Below, piece by piece: positions 25,523 through 34,403 of a stretch of DNA of 64,000 nt. Location: assembly GCA_036745275.1 (NCBI GenBank), contig DAIOGK010000019.1, positions 11,448 through 75,447 of the forward strand, given 5' to 3'. Source of the DNA: JAIUNP01 sp020161975 (GTDB lineage Bacteria; Pseudomonadota; Alphaproteobacteria; Rhizobiales; Beijerinckiaceae). The first letter of the stretch is position 1. Each line of letters opens with the position of its first letter. The notes under the pieces are model-generated. The model saw only the letters and a program-made list of their open reading frames with translations. It did no database searches and was not told the DNA's origin. Position numbers and translations under genes: made by a program.

Positions 25523-26292
25523 GAAAGCCGGTTATCGAGGCGCGCGGCCTCGTCAAGCGCTACGGGCGCGTCACCGCCCTCGACAACGCCGATTTCGACC
25601 TGATGCCCGGCGAAATCCTGGCGGTGATCGGCGACAACGGCGCCGGCAAGTCGAGCCTTATCAAGGCCCTGACCGGTGCCATCGTGCCCGACAGCGGTGA
25701 AATCCGCATCGACGGCCAACCCGTGCATTTTGCTTCGCCCATTGATGCGCGCTCCGCCGGCATCGAGACGGTGTACCAGAATCTCGCCCTCTCCCCTGCG
25801 CTCTCGATTGCCGACAACATGTTCCTCGGGCGTGAGATCCGCGAGCAGGGCTTCATGGGTCAGTATTTTCGCAAGCTTGATCGCGGCGCGATGCAGAAAA
25901 AGGCGCGGGAGGCGCTGAACACGCTCGGGCTGATGACAATTCAGAACATCAACCAGCCCGTGGAAACGCTCTCCGGCGGCCAGCGACAGGGCGTCGCCAT
26001 CGCCCGCGCCGCCGCCTTCGGGCACAAGGTGGTCATCATGGACGAGCCGACGGCAGCGCTCGGTGTCAAGGAAAGCCGCAAGGTGCTCGAACTGATCCTT
26101 GACGTGAAGAAGAAAGGCCTACCGATCGTTCTGATCAGCCATAACATGCCGCATGTGTTCGAGGTGGCGGATCGCATCCACATCCACCGGCTGGGACGCC
26201 GCCACGCCGTGGTGAACCCGAAGTCGATTTCAATGTCGGATGCGGTAGCCATCATGACCGGTGCCATGGCCCCTCCTGCTCCCGCCGCCTGA
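25519..26292 (+). CDS. frcA: Fructose ABC transporter, ATP-binding protein
   Basis: This 257-residue single-domain ATPase has Walker A GDNGAGKSS (from 38), signature LSGGQRQG (from 151) and Walker B VVIMDEP. FrcA has one ATPase domain, unlike the double-domain RbsA type, and the length fits. The ATG at 25519 overlaps the frcC stop; the longer frame to 24862 runs through frcC and is rejected. The kinase gene frcK that I recall following frcA in Sinorhizobium is absent; the MORN/TIR operon starts 121 bp on. Confidence 0.88.
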   Translation: MRKPVIEARGLVKRYGRVTALDNADFDLMPGEILAVIGDNGAGKSSLIKALTGAIVPDSGEIRIDGQPVHFASPIDARSAGIETVYQNLALSPALSIADNMFLGREIREQGFMGQYFRKLDRGAMQKKAREALNTLGLMTIQNINQPVETLSGGQRQGVAIARAAAFGHKVVIMDEPTAALGVKESRKVLELILDVKKKGLPIVLISHNMPHVFEVADRIHIHRLGRRHAVVNPKSISMSDAVAIMTGAMAPPAPAA

Positions 26293-26413
26293 AGCGCGAC
26301 GGGCCAGCCTGCGCCCCCGGAGCCAAAATAGCCGTGCGCATCCCTGGCCTTCCGCGTTGACAACTGCGCGCGCCGCGCCTTCTCTGGAGCATTCATGTTC
26401 CCGGGGGCGTACC

Positions 26414-28264
26414 ATGGTTTATCGCATCGCATTGCCGTTGCTCGCAGCATGTCTCGCGTCGACGGCCCTGCCCGTTCGCGCGGAAACTCCGCTCCCGGTC
26501 TTTGAAACCCGCGTGGTGGAAACCGTGATCGGCATCGATTCCAGCGCGGAAAAAGGTGCTTTCCGCGCCCGCAGCCGGACGATTTTTTCCCCGCATTCGC
26601 AGGAGCCGGAGCGCCGGCTCTACGAGGTCTTCGACCCCCACCCCACCCGCGATCTCGATTTCACCTGGGCTGCCGATGATCTGGCCGCCGACCGCGCCGG
26701 CAGGATCACCGGTTCAGGCCGGCTTGTCTGGCGGCTGAAGGACAGCCCGACCTATGACGATGCCGCGATTGTCTCCACCTTTCGCGGCCAGATGAAAGAC
26801 GGAAAACCGCACGGCACAGGGCTTTATGCCAACCGTGAGGGGCTGATCTACGACGGCCAGTGGCGCAATGGCCGCCCGCATGGCGCAGGCCGGCTGATCC
26901 TGCCGAACGGCGAGGAATACGCAGGAAGCTTCCGCAATGGCTTTGCCGAGGGACGCGGAACCTTCACCGAGACGACCTGGGAGCGGTTCGAGGGCACGTT
27001 TTCGCGCGGCCTGCGCGACGGCGCGGGCAAGACCACCCTTCCCTCGGGCCTTGCCTATGAAAGCCACTGGCGCCTTGGCCGCGAGACGCCCAATTCGCTC
27101 CGCATCCGCATCGCACAGGTCGGCGCCGCCCCGGCCATCGGCGGCACGGATGATGTGAAGATGGGCATTACGATGGACCGGCGCCCGAAATTGCCCGAAG
27201 ACATCAAGCCGAAGGATGTGCTGCTCTACGCTGCCCGCACCACGCCCGAAGGGCTGGTGGTCGAGCCGGATCAAAGGCGGATGGTCAACGCGTGGATTGG
27301 AAATGGCGAGTTGAGCAACTTTGAATACTGGGGCGTAAATCCCAGAGATGGCTTGTTTTCAATTGAAAAGGATTACATTCAACCGGCAGCATTTAAATTT
27401 GAATTTCAAAATAAATCGCAACAGCCAGTTGAAGTCCGCTCAATTGCTATTAACGTCAAGGAGAGCATGACCGAAAACAAACCGGCCATCGACATTACAT
27501 CCCAATTCTCTCCAGGCTGCGGATCGTCTTTCACTCCCAATTTCCACATCAATAATTTTGGCTGGGGCAAAGCCTTGAATGGTCGCTTCAGGGTAGGTTT
27601 CGCAGCGGGTGGCTCAACTGGAAGCTCCCCTCCATTGATTCATGTCTTTCAGATCGGAGACGTTGATCAAAGCAAAAGCATTAATTACGAAAAAACTCTA
27701 GCAGAAGCAGGCGTAAACATAAAAAAATTGAATGAATTTTCCAAAGAAAACACGGATGAACCTTGGAAAAAATCACAACTTCCTTGCTCGACAAAAGACA
27801 ATAAAGTTTGCTTGAAAGAACTTCAGTCGAACCCCATTTTTGGGAAACTCGGTCCATTTCTTCGCCTCAATGACGCAACTGTTTATGTTTCGATGCGTGG
27901 CATTTATGAATATGAATGGATTGACGCAAAAGGCAGGAAGCATTCCCACTCCTCGCCAATAAATCTCCCTGTGGGCCTGGGCCTGCTCCCCAATCAGGCC
28001 GAATGCGGCGCCGGCGGCCCGCCGGAGGCGATCCGTGTGAAGCCGATCGCCTTCCGGTTGGATGCGGAGAACTACACCATTCCGGTGCCGTTCCGCCGGG
28101 CCATTCCGCCGGGGCGGAACGCCAATTTCACGCTGCCGATGACGGCAGCGAAATCCTCGAACCACGCGTTCGAGATTGTCGCCAAGCTCGCTGACGGACG
28201 TGAAATCAAGTCGCCGCCGATTAAGCTGCTCTACTACAACCCGCGCCCGTTGCCGACCAACTGA
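26414..28264 (+). CDS. MORN-repeat (lipo)protein 1, with AT-rich C-terminal half
   Basis: This is a 616-residue exported protein. The N-terminus carries a lipobox-like LAAC (Cys13) and also an AXA-type site (PVRA), so it is a lipoprotein or a periplasmic protein. Four MORN-like units follow at about 120-220 (for example YDGQWRNGRPHGAGRLILP). The rest is an unnamed domain with a conserved C-x7-C pair that is shared, at low identity, with the second MORN gene. The first 600 bp are identical in DNA to that gene. The middle of the C-terminal half (27301-27960) has only about 42 percent GC by hand count, while both ends are GC-rich. It is 17 bp upstream of the TIR-STAND gene. Function unknown; it is probably a sensor or surface partner of that protein. 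Confidence 0.85.
   Translation: MVYRIALPLLAACLASTALPVRAETPLPVFETRVVETVIGIDSSAEKGAFRARSRTIFSPHSQEPERRLYEVFDPHPTRDLDFTWAADDLAADRAGRITGSGRLVWRLKDSPTYDDAAIVSTFRGQMKDGKPHGTGLYANREGLIYDGQWRNGRPHGAGRLILPNGEEYAGSFRNGFAEGRGTFTETTWERFEGTFSRGLRDGAGKTTLPSGLAYESHWRLGRETPNSLRIRIAQVGAAPAIGGTDDVKMGITMDRRPKLPEDIKPKDVLLYAARTTPEGLVVEPDQRRMVNAWIGNGELSNFEYWGVNPRDGLFSIEKDYIQPAAFKFEFQNKSQQPVEVRSIAINVKESMTENKPAIDITSQFSPGCGSSFTPNFHINNFGWGKALNGRFRVGFAAGGSTGSSPPLIHVFQIGDVDQSKSINYEKTLAEAGVNIKKLNEFSKENTDEPWKKSQLPCSTKDNKVCLKELQSNPIFGKLGPFLRLNDATVYVSMRGIYEYEWIDAKGRKHSHSSPINLPVGLGLLPNQAECGAGGPPEAIRVKPIAFRLDAENYTIPVPFRRAIPPGRNANFTLPMTAAKSSNHAFEIVAKLADGREIKSPPIKLLYYNPRPLPTN
26425..27022 (+). repeat. 598-bp perfect direct repeat, copy 1
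   Basis: Identical base for base to 32585-33182 (offset 6,160). The repeat starts just after the start codon and covers the signal peptide and MORN repeats. Identity drops to about 94 percent over the next 150 bp, then is lost. Such a sharp gradient inside two coding frames points to gene conversion or very recent segmental duplication. Confidence 0.95.
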
Positions 28265-28281
28265 CGGCACACGTCCCTGAA

Positions 28282-31200
28282 ATGGCCCGCATCTTCCTCT
28301 CCCACTCCAGTTCCGACAACGACCTTGCACGGGCGCTGCGCGATTGGCTTGTGGCCGAGGGCTGGAACGACCTCTTCCTCGATTTTGATCCCGAACGCGG
28401 CATTTCGGCGGGCGAGAAATGGGAAAAGGCCCTGCTGGATGCGGCGGGCCGCTGCGAGGCCGTGCTGTTTGTCGTCACGCGCAATTGGCTCGGCTCGGGC
28501 TGGTGCCTGAAGGAGTTCCATCTTGCAGAAAAGCTGAACAAGCGCATGTTCATGCTGCTGGTCGATGGGCTGAAGGTGCCGGACCTGCCGCCGGAACTGA
28601 CCGCCGAATGGCAGCTTGTCGATCTCGAACCCGGCGCCGATGCCGCGACCTTTCCCGTGGTGGACGGGATCAGCGCTACCCCCCGCATGATCCGCTTCTC
28701 GAATGTCGGGCTTCGGCGCCTGCGCTCCGGCCTGCATAAAGCCGGGCTGGATCCGCGCTTCTTCCCCTGGCCGCCGGAGAACGACCCGACCCGCGCGCCC
28801 TATCGCGGACTGAAGGCGCTGGAAGCCGACGACGCCGGCATTTTCTTTGGCCGCGAGGCGCAAACAGTGGCGGCGCTCGACCGGATGCGCGGCCTGCGCG
28901 AGGCCGCTCCGCCGCGCTTTCTCGCCATTCTCGGGGCTTCCGGCGCGGGTAAATCATCCTTCCTGCGCGCCGGCCTGCTGCCGCGCCTCCAGCGCGATGA
29001 CCGGCATTTCTGCGCCCTGCCGGTGATTCGGCCCGAACGGGCGGCGATCACCGGCGAGACGGGCCTGGTCCGCGCTCTGGCGACGATGTTCGAGCGGGTC
29101 AGCAATGGCATCTCGCAAAAGCAGATCGAGGAACTGATCGCGCTCGGCCCGCCCGCCGTCATCCGTATTCTCGCGCGGCTGGCGAATATACTGCGCGTGC
29201 CCGCCCTGCCGGGTGAACCGCCGGCCCGCCCGCCAACGCTGGTGCTTTCGATCGACCAGGGCGAGGAACTGTTCAACGCCGATGCCAGCGGACAGGCCGC
29301 GCAACTGCTGGACTTCATCCGCGCCCTGGCAACAACGCCAGACCTCAACCTGATTGTCCTCGTCTCAATCCGTTCCGACAGTTACGAACGCCTGCAAACC
29401 GCGCCGCAACTCGATGGTCTCCGGCAGGAGACATTGAGCCTGCCGCCCATGCCGCGCGGCGCCTATGAAACTGTGATCAACGGCCCGGCGCAGCGGCTCA
29501 GTCAGTCCGGTCGCAACCTGATCGTGGAACCGGCGCTGACCCAGCAACTGCTGGCCGATATCGAAGCGGGCGGCGGCAAGGATGCCCTGCCCCTGCTCGC
29601 CTTCACGCTGGAGCTTCTCTACGCCAACCACGGACGCGACGGGCGACTGACCCTGACCGATTATGCTGTGCTCGGCGGCATCAAGGGCTCAATTGAAGTG
29701 GCGGTGGAGCGCGCGCTGGCCGCAGCCGATGCCGATCCCCGCATCCCGAAGGATCGCGACCAGCGCCTTGCCCTGATGCGCCGCGCCTTCATCCCCTGGC
29801 TCGCCGGCACGGATCTCGCCACCAACACCGTGCGCCGACGCGTGGCGCGCATGTCGGAAGTGCCCGAAGAGGCCCGTCCGCTCGTCGAGTGCCTTATTGC
29901 CGCTCGGTTGCTGTCCACGGATGTGACGCTTGACGGCACCGTGACCGTGGAGCCGGCGCATGAAGCGTTGCTGCGCCAATGGGGCATGTTGCAGGGCTGG
30001 CTGGAAGAGGATTTCGCCGCCATGGCCGCGCTTGCCGGTGTGCAGCGCGCCGCGCGCGATTGGGAAGCGAACGCACGCGATCCTGGCTGGCTGTCCCATG
30101 CCGCCGGACGGCTGGAGGACGCCGAGGCGAGCGATGCCCGGGAAAATCTGAAGGGTTTTCTGAGCGACAGCGAACACGCCTATCTCACGGCCTGCCGCGT
30201 CGCTGAAAACGAACAGCGCAATCGCGAGCTTGAGGAGGCGCGCAAACTGGCCGAAAGCCGGGCGCTCACCGTGCGCCGCACACGCATTGGTCTGGCCGTC
30301 GCCTCCGCGCTGTTTGTCGCAGCTTCCGGCATCGGCTGGTACGCGACTCTCCAGCGCGACGAGGCGCAGCGGCAGGAAACCCGCGCGCGGGACGAGGCAA
30401 CGCGCGCGCAGGCTTCGCTGCTGGTGGTCCGGTCACGCGAAGCAAAGGGCACCGGCAATCTGGCGCTCGCCAGCCGCAATGCCCTCGAAGGCTATCGCCT
30501 GCGCGCCAACACCGAGACCCGCTCGAACCTGCTTGATGTTGGTCTGGCGATTTCACCGCACCTGGAAGCGGTGGTTCCCATCGCATCCGGCACCTCCGTC
30601 ACGGCGCTCGGCTGGCTGGGCGAAGACAGCGTGGCCGTGGCCGGCAAGGAAGGTCGCACCACCGTTCTCGATACCCTGACCCTCCGCCCCGACGCGCTGC
30701 CTGCTCTGACCCGTACGCGCACGGTGCCCAAGGTGATGTTCGATGCCGAGGACGAGGCAGAAATCGTCGCCCTGCGTGCCCTGCCCGGCGGCCTGCTGAT
30801 GGCTGTGCGCAATTCCGGCACCATCGAGGTGTACCCGCCCGGCAACGCCCCACCGCTGAGCTGGACGCCGCCCAAACGCCAGAACAGTCATGATTACCCC
30901 CATGCCGCCATCGCACCCGATGGGCGCAGCCTGGTGCTCGGCGGCACGAATGGCGCGGTTTTCATGCAATGCGCACCGATCACCGAAACTGCAACCGCCC
31001 TGTCCTGCGCAGCGGAAGATGCCGTACCCGGACAGGTGACCGCCGTCGCCTACAGCCCGGATGGCAAAACCGCCACGGTCGCCTTCGACGACGGCACGAT
31101 CCTGACCGGGGGTGGCGACACCCCGCGCCAACGCGCGCGGCTGATCGAGCCAAATGTCGTGGTGCGCGGGCTGGCCCCCTCGGGCAAGGCACTGGCCGCC

Positions 31201-32568
31201 ATGGTGCAGATGACCGGTTCACGAGCCACGCCCGGTCTTGCGCTGGTGCTGTTGAACCGCCTCGGCAACAGCTGGGATATGGCGCTGCGCGCACCGGTCA
31301 ACATCGGGTCGGCGCCGAATTTCGCCTGGCGTCTGGCCGATACGGAACTCATCCATAACTGCCTGTCGGCGACGCTGGCGCCGGGGCCCCTCTGCGCAAC
31401 GCGGATGGAGAGCACAGGCGAACCACCGGCCTGGTCAACACAGCGTCGACACAACGGCCACCCCGGCCAGCCAAACCTCATCGCCGCTTCGCCCGATGGC
31501 AGCCGGATGATCACGCGCGGCGCCGAGGGGCTCGCCATTTGGCGCTGGCCCGCGAGCCGTGCCTTTGCCACACTGCCCGCACTGGCCGAACGCGGCGGCT
31601 GGGCCAGCCTCTCCGCCCTCCCCGATGGCAGCACGATTGAACTGACCGGCCGTGACGGCAACGGCTTTGCGCTTGATCCCGCCCTCGACTACGACGCCCA
31701 GAAGCCACTGCCCACCGTGGAGGGCGAGGTGGTCGATGCCATTCCCCTGCCCGATGGCCGGGTGATCGGCACACAGACCAGCCTGTCCTTTCTCGAACGC
31801 GGCGCGAGCACGCCCCGGCACAGTGTCGACGTGTCGGCCCCCATCCGCCCGCGCGGTGGCCTCGTCTATACCGGCGAGGGGCGCACCATCGCCGCCGTTC
31901 TCACGGACTGGCGGATCGGCTTGATCGATTTTTCCGCAGATACGCCTGAATTTGTTGAGTTTTCTGCGCCGGACGACAAGTTCCAGCCCTTTGGCATCAC
32001 GGTGGACCGCAGCCGGAAGCAGCTTGTCGTCAGTGGAGCGGACGGACGTGTCCACCTGTTCGATCTGACGACACGCAAGGCGTTGGGGGTTCTGGAAAAT
32101 ACGCACGAGCGTAACGTCGGCGATCTGCTGGGCGGCGAGGGGCTGGCCGTCAGCACCGATGGCCGGATGCTCGCGACCACGGCCAACGGCAATCGCGTGA
32201 TGCTGTACGATCTTGCGCGGAAAACCAGCCTTGCACTGCTTCGCCTTGGCGATGCTGCGTCGAATACCGACACCAAATCCGTCGCCTTCGACGCAACAGG
32301 CCGCCATCTCGCTGTCATCGATCAGGCCAACCAGTTTGCCGTCTGGCGCACGGATGCGCCCGGTCAGCCACTGTTGCGGCTCGATCTTCCGACCTTTCAG
32401 GCCAGCGGCGGCAGCACCGAACCCGTGGTTCTGTTTGCGAAGGATGGTTCGCTGCTGATCCTGACGAAGAACTCTGAAGTGATCAGTCTGAACCTTGATG
32501 AGGCTGGCTGGGTCAAACGCATCGAAAGCCTCGGCTATGCCGGAGCAGCGACCGGAGCGAAGCAATGA
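28282..32568 (+). CDS. TIR - nSTAND NTPase - transmembrane - WD40-like repeat protein
   Basis: This 1,428-residue protein opens with a TIR domain (1 to about 130: ARIFLSHSSSDNDLA, then GSGWCLKEF with the candidate NADase glutamate Glu78). The nSTAND1-type NTPase begins PYRGLKALEADDAGIFFGRE (about 173) with Walker A GASGAGKSS (218-226) and a Walker B-like TLVLSIDQGEE (about 319-329). A single membrane helix (about 669-691) is preceded by RRTR, a short charged helix follows, and WD40-like beta-propeller repeats run to the end. The propeller has only four cysteines, in two close pairs, and the positive-inside rule puts it in the periplasm. TIR-STAND proteins are known immune and signalling proteins in bacteria. 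Its start lies 17 bp after MORN gene 1, and its stop overlaps the MORN gene 2 start (ATGA). NAD cleavage on activation is inferred. Confidence 0.88.
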   Translation: MARIFLSHSSSDNDLARALRDWLVAEGWNDLFLDFDPERGISAGEKWEKALLDAAGRCEAVLFVVTRNWLGSGWCLKEFHLAEKLNKRMFMLLVDGLKVPDLPPELTAEWQLVDLEPGADAATFPVVDGISATPRMIRFSNVGLRRLRSGLHKAGLDPRFFPWPPENDPTRAPYRGLKALEADDAGIFFGREAQTVAALDRMRGLREAAPPRFLAILGASGAGKSSFLRAGLLPRLQRDDRHFCALPVIRPERAAITGETGLVRALATMFERVSNGISQKQIEELIALGPPAVIRILARLANILRVPALPGEPPARPPTLVLSIDQGEELFNADASGQAAQLLDFIRALATTPDLNLIVLVSIRSDSYERLQTAPQLDGLRQETLSLPPMPRGAYETVINGPAQRLSQSGRNLIVEPALTQQLLADIEAGGGKDALPLLAFTLELLYANHGRDGRLTLTDYAVLGGIKGSIEVAVERALAAADADPRIPKDRDQRLALMRRAFIPWLAGTDLATNTVRRRVARMSEVPEEARPLVECLIAARLLSTDVTLDGTVTVEPAHEALLRQWGMLQGWLEEDFAAMAALAGVQRAARDWEANARDPGWLSHAAGRLEDAEASDARENLKGFLSDSEHAYLTACRVAENEQRNRELEEARKLAESRALTVRRTRIGLAVASALFVAASGIGWYATLQRDEAQRQETRARDEATRAQASLLVVRSREAKGTGNLALASRNALEGYRLRANTETRSNLLDVGLAISPHLEAVVPIASGTSVTALGWLGEDSVAVAGKEGRTTVLDTLTLRPDALPALTRTRTVPKVMFDAEDEAEIVALRALPGGLLMAVRNSGTIEVYPPGNAPPLSWTPPKRQNSHDYPHAAIAPDGRSLVLGGTNGAVFMQCAPITETATALSCAAEDAVPGQVTAVAYSPDGKTATVAFDDGTILTGGGDTPRQRARLIEPNVVVRGLAPSGKALAAMVQMTGSRATPGLALVLLNRLGNSWDMALRAPVNIGSAPNFAWRLADTELIHNCLSATLAPGPLCATRMESTGEPPAWSTQRRHNGHPGQPNLIAASPDGSRMITRGAEGLAIWRWPASRAFATLPALAERGGWASLSALPDGSTIELTGRDGNGFALDPALDYDAQKPLPTVEGEVVDAIPLPDGRVIGTQTSLSFLERGASTPRHSVDVSAPIRPRGGLVYTGEGRTIAAVLTDWRIGLIDFSADTPEFVEFSAPDDKFQPFGITVDRSRKQLVVSGADGRVHLFDLTTRKALGVLENTHERNVGDLLGGEGLAVSTDGRMLATTANGNRVMLYDLARKTSLALLRLGDAASNTDTKSVAFDATGRHLAVIDQANQFAVWRTDAPGQPLLRLDLPTFQASGGSTEPVVLFAKDGSLLILTKNSEVISLNLDEAGWVKRIESLGYAGAATGAKQ

Positions 32569-34403
32569 ACGCCCTCCCCCGCATCATCGCATTGCCGTTG
32601 CTCGCAGCATGTCTCGCGTCGACGGCCCTGCCCGTTCGCGCGGAAACTCCGCTCCCGGTCTTTGAAACCCGCGTGGTGGAAACCGTGATCGGCATCGATT
32701 CCAGCGCGGAAAAAGGTGCTTTCCGCGCCCGCAGCCGGACGATTTTTTCCCCGCATTCGCAGGAGCCGGAGCGCCGGCTCTACGAGGTCTTCGACCCCCA
32801 CCCCACCCGCGATCTCGATTTCACCTGGGCTGCCGATGATCTGGCCGCCGACCGCGCCGGCAGGATCACCGGTTCAGGCCGGCTTGTCTGGCGGCTGAAG
32901 GACAGCCCGACCTATGACGATGCCGCGATTGTCTCCACCTTTCGCGGCCAGATGAAAGACGGAAAACCGCACGGCACAGGGCTTTATGCCAACCGTGAGG
33001 GGCTGATCTACGACGGCCAGTGGCGCAATGGCCGCCCGCATGGCGCAGGCCGGCTGATCCTGCCGAACGGCGAGGAATACGCAGGAAGCTTCCGCAATGG
33101 CTTTGCCGAGGGACGCGGAACCTTCACCGAGACGACCTGGGAGCGGTTCGAGGGCACGTTTTCGCGCGGCCTGCGCGACGGCACAGGCAAGACCACCCTT
33201 CCCTCGGGCCTTGCCTATGAAAGCCAGTGGCGCGCGGGCCGCGAGACACCCAATTCGCTCCGCATCCGCATCGCACAGGTCGGCGCCGCCCCCGCCATCG
33301 GCGGCACGGATGATGTGAAGATGGGCATCACGATGCGCCGCAATCCCGGATTGCCGGAGGGCATCAGGGCCGCGGATCTTGTCCTCTATACGGCCCAGAC
33401 CACGCCCGATGGACTCACCATCCAGCCGTCCGACAAACGGCTTGTCGATCGTTGGCTCAACAACGCGCCACTGGTCGATGCCACGATGGTCTCCGAGATC
33501 AGCCCGGTTCGGCATGGGCTGTTCGGGGTCAGCAACGGCTATGTCCAGCCGGTTGCCTTCAACATCAGCTTCCAGAACACCGGCACCCAGCCGGTTGAAG
33601 TACAGCGCCTCGACATCCAGTCCGAAACGTCGCGGCAGGAACGCGCCCCGGCATTGGATGTCAAATCCGGCTTCTGCGGCGAATGCATGGTCAGCTACAC
33701 GCCGGAGTTCTTCCTCTATAATTACGGCGTGGCAGATGCTGAGGCGAGCACCCTCCGCTTTTCGTTTGAAACGCCGGGCCAGCGCCCCGCAGCCAACGCT
33801 CCGCAGCACCGGCAGGTCACTGGAACGCTGAAGACCCGCACGGAAATCTCCATTCAGGATGCGCTGGCCCGCGAGAAGGTCGATGTCGCCAAGCTGGAAG
33901 ACATGCGCGGCGCCGGCCTGCAATGTCCCTCAAAAGACGCCCGGCAATGCCTGCGCGAGGCACAACAGAACCCCATTTTCGGTGCCCTTCGCCAGAAAAT
34001 GACGCTGAAGGGCAATACGTTGACGGTGCAACTCGTCGGCACGCTGGATTACAGCTACATCGACCATGCCGGCGCAAAGCAGCAGAAATCAGTACCGATC
34101 AGCCTGCCGATCGGCCTTGCCAACATCTATGAACTCGCCGAAGCCGGCTCGGACGGCCCGCCCAAGGCACTTCGCGCCAACCCGCTGCACCTGCGCACAC
34201 AGGCCGCGCCCTACACCCTGCCGGTGCCCTTCCGCGCCGCGATTGCCCCCGGACGCACCGCGAACTTCACCCTGCAACTCGACGCTGAAGCCTCGTCCTG
34301 GCACGATCTGCGCATCGCAGCCCATCTGTCGAATGGCACGGTCATTCGCTCCCCGGCGCTGAAACTGCTCTATTTCAAGCCGCGCCCGATGCTGGATTAT
34401 TGA
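32565..34403 (+). CDS. MORN-repeat (lipo)protein 2
   Basis: This 612-residue paralogue of the protein at 26414 has a signal segment with lipobox-like LAAC (Cys16) and four MORN-like units (about 123-220). Its C-terminal domain keeps the same layout (QCPSKDARQCLREAQ, and a LPVPFRAAIAPGRTANF segment near the end), but most residues differ from the paralogue and GC content is normal throughout. The ATG overlaps the TIR-STAND stop, so translation is coupled. It converges with the Memo-CapA gene and overlaps it by 7 bp. Probably an envelope partner of the TIR-STAND protein; molecular function unknown. Confidence 0.85.
   Translation: MNALPRIIALPLLAACLASTALPVRAETPLPVFETRVVETVIGIDSSAEKGAFRARSRTIFSPHSQEPERRLYEVFDPHPTRDLDFTWAADDLAADRAGRITGSGRLVWRLKDSPTYDDAAIVSTFRGQMKDGKPHGTGLYANREGLIYDGQWRNGRPHGAGRLILPNGEEYAGSFRNGFAEGRGTFTETTWERFEGTFSRGLRDGTGKTTLPSGLAYESQWRAGRETPNSLRIRIAQVGAAPAIGGTDDVKMGITMRRNPGLPEGIRAADLVLYTAQTTPDGLTIQPSDKRLVDRWLNNAPLVDATMVSEISPVRHGLFGVSNGYVQPVAFNISFQNTGTQPVEVQRLDIQSETSRQERAPALDVKSGFCGECMVSYTPEFFLYNYGVADAEASTLRFSFETPGQRPAANAPQHRQVTGTLKTRTEISIQDALAREKVDVAKLEDMRGAGLQCPSKDARQCLREAQQNPIFGALRQKMTLKGNTLTVQLVGTLDYSYIDHAGAKQQKSVPISLPIGLANIYELAEAGSDGPPKALRANPLHLRTQAAPYTLPVPFRAAIAPGRTANFTLQLDAEASSWHDLRIAAHLSNGTVIRSPALKLLYFKPRPMLDY
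32585..33182 (+). repeat. 598-bp perfect direct repeat, copy 2
   Basis: Identical to 26425-27022. Both copies sit in the same reading frame of the two MORN genes and bracket the TIR-STAND gene. Recombination between them would delete that gene and leave a single fused MORN gene. Confidence 0.95.

Noticed and set aside
26261..26413. Upstream extension of MORN gene 1 to 26261
   Set aside because: It would overlap the frcA end and place 51 extra residues before a clear signal peptide.
26425..33182. Composite transposon with the direct repeats as flanking insertion sequences
   Set aside because: The repeats are coding sequence of exported MORN proteins with no transposase, terminal inverted repeats or target duplication.
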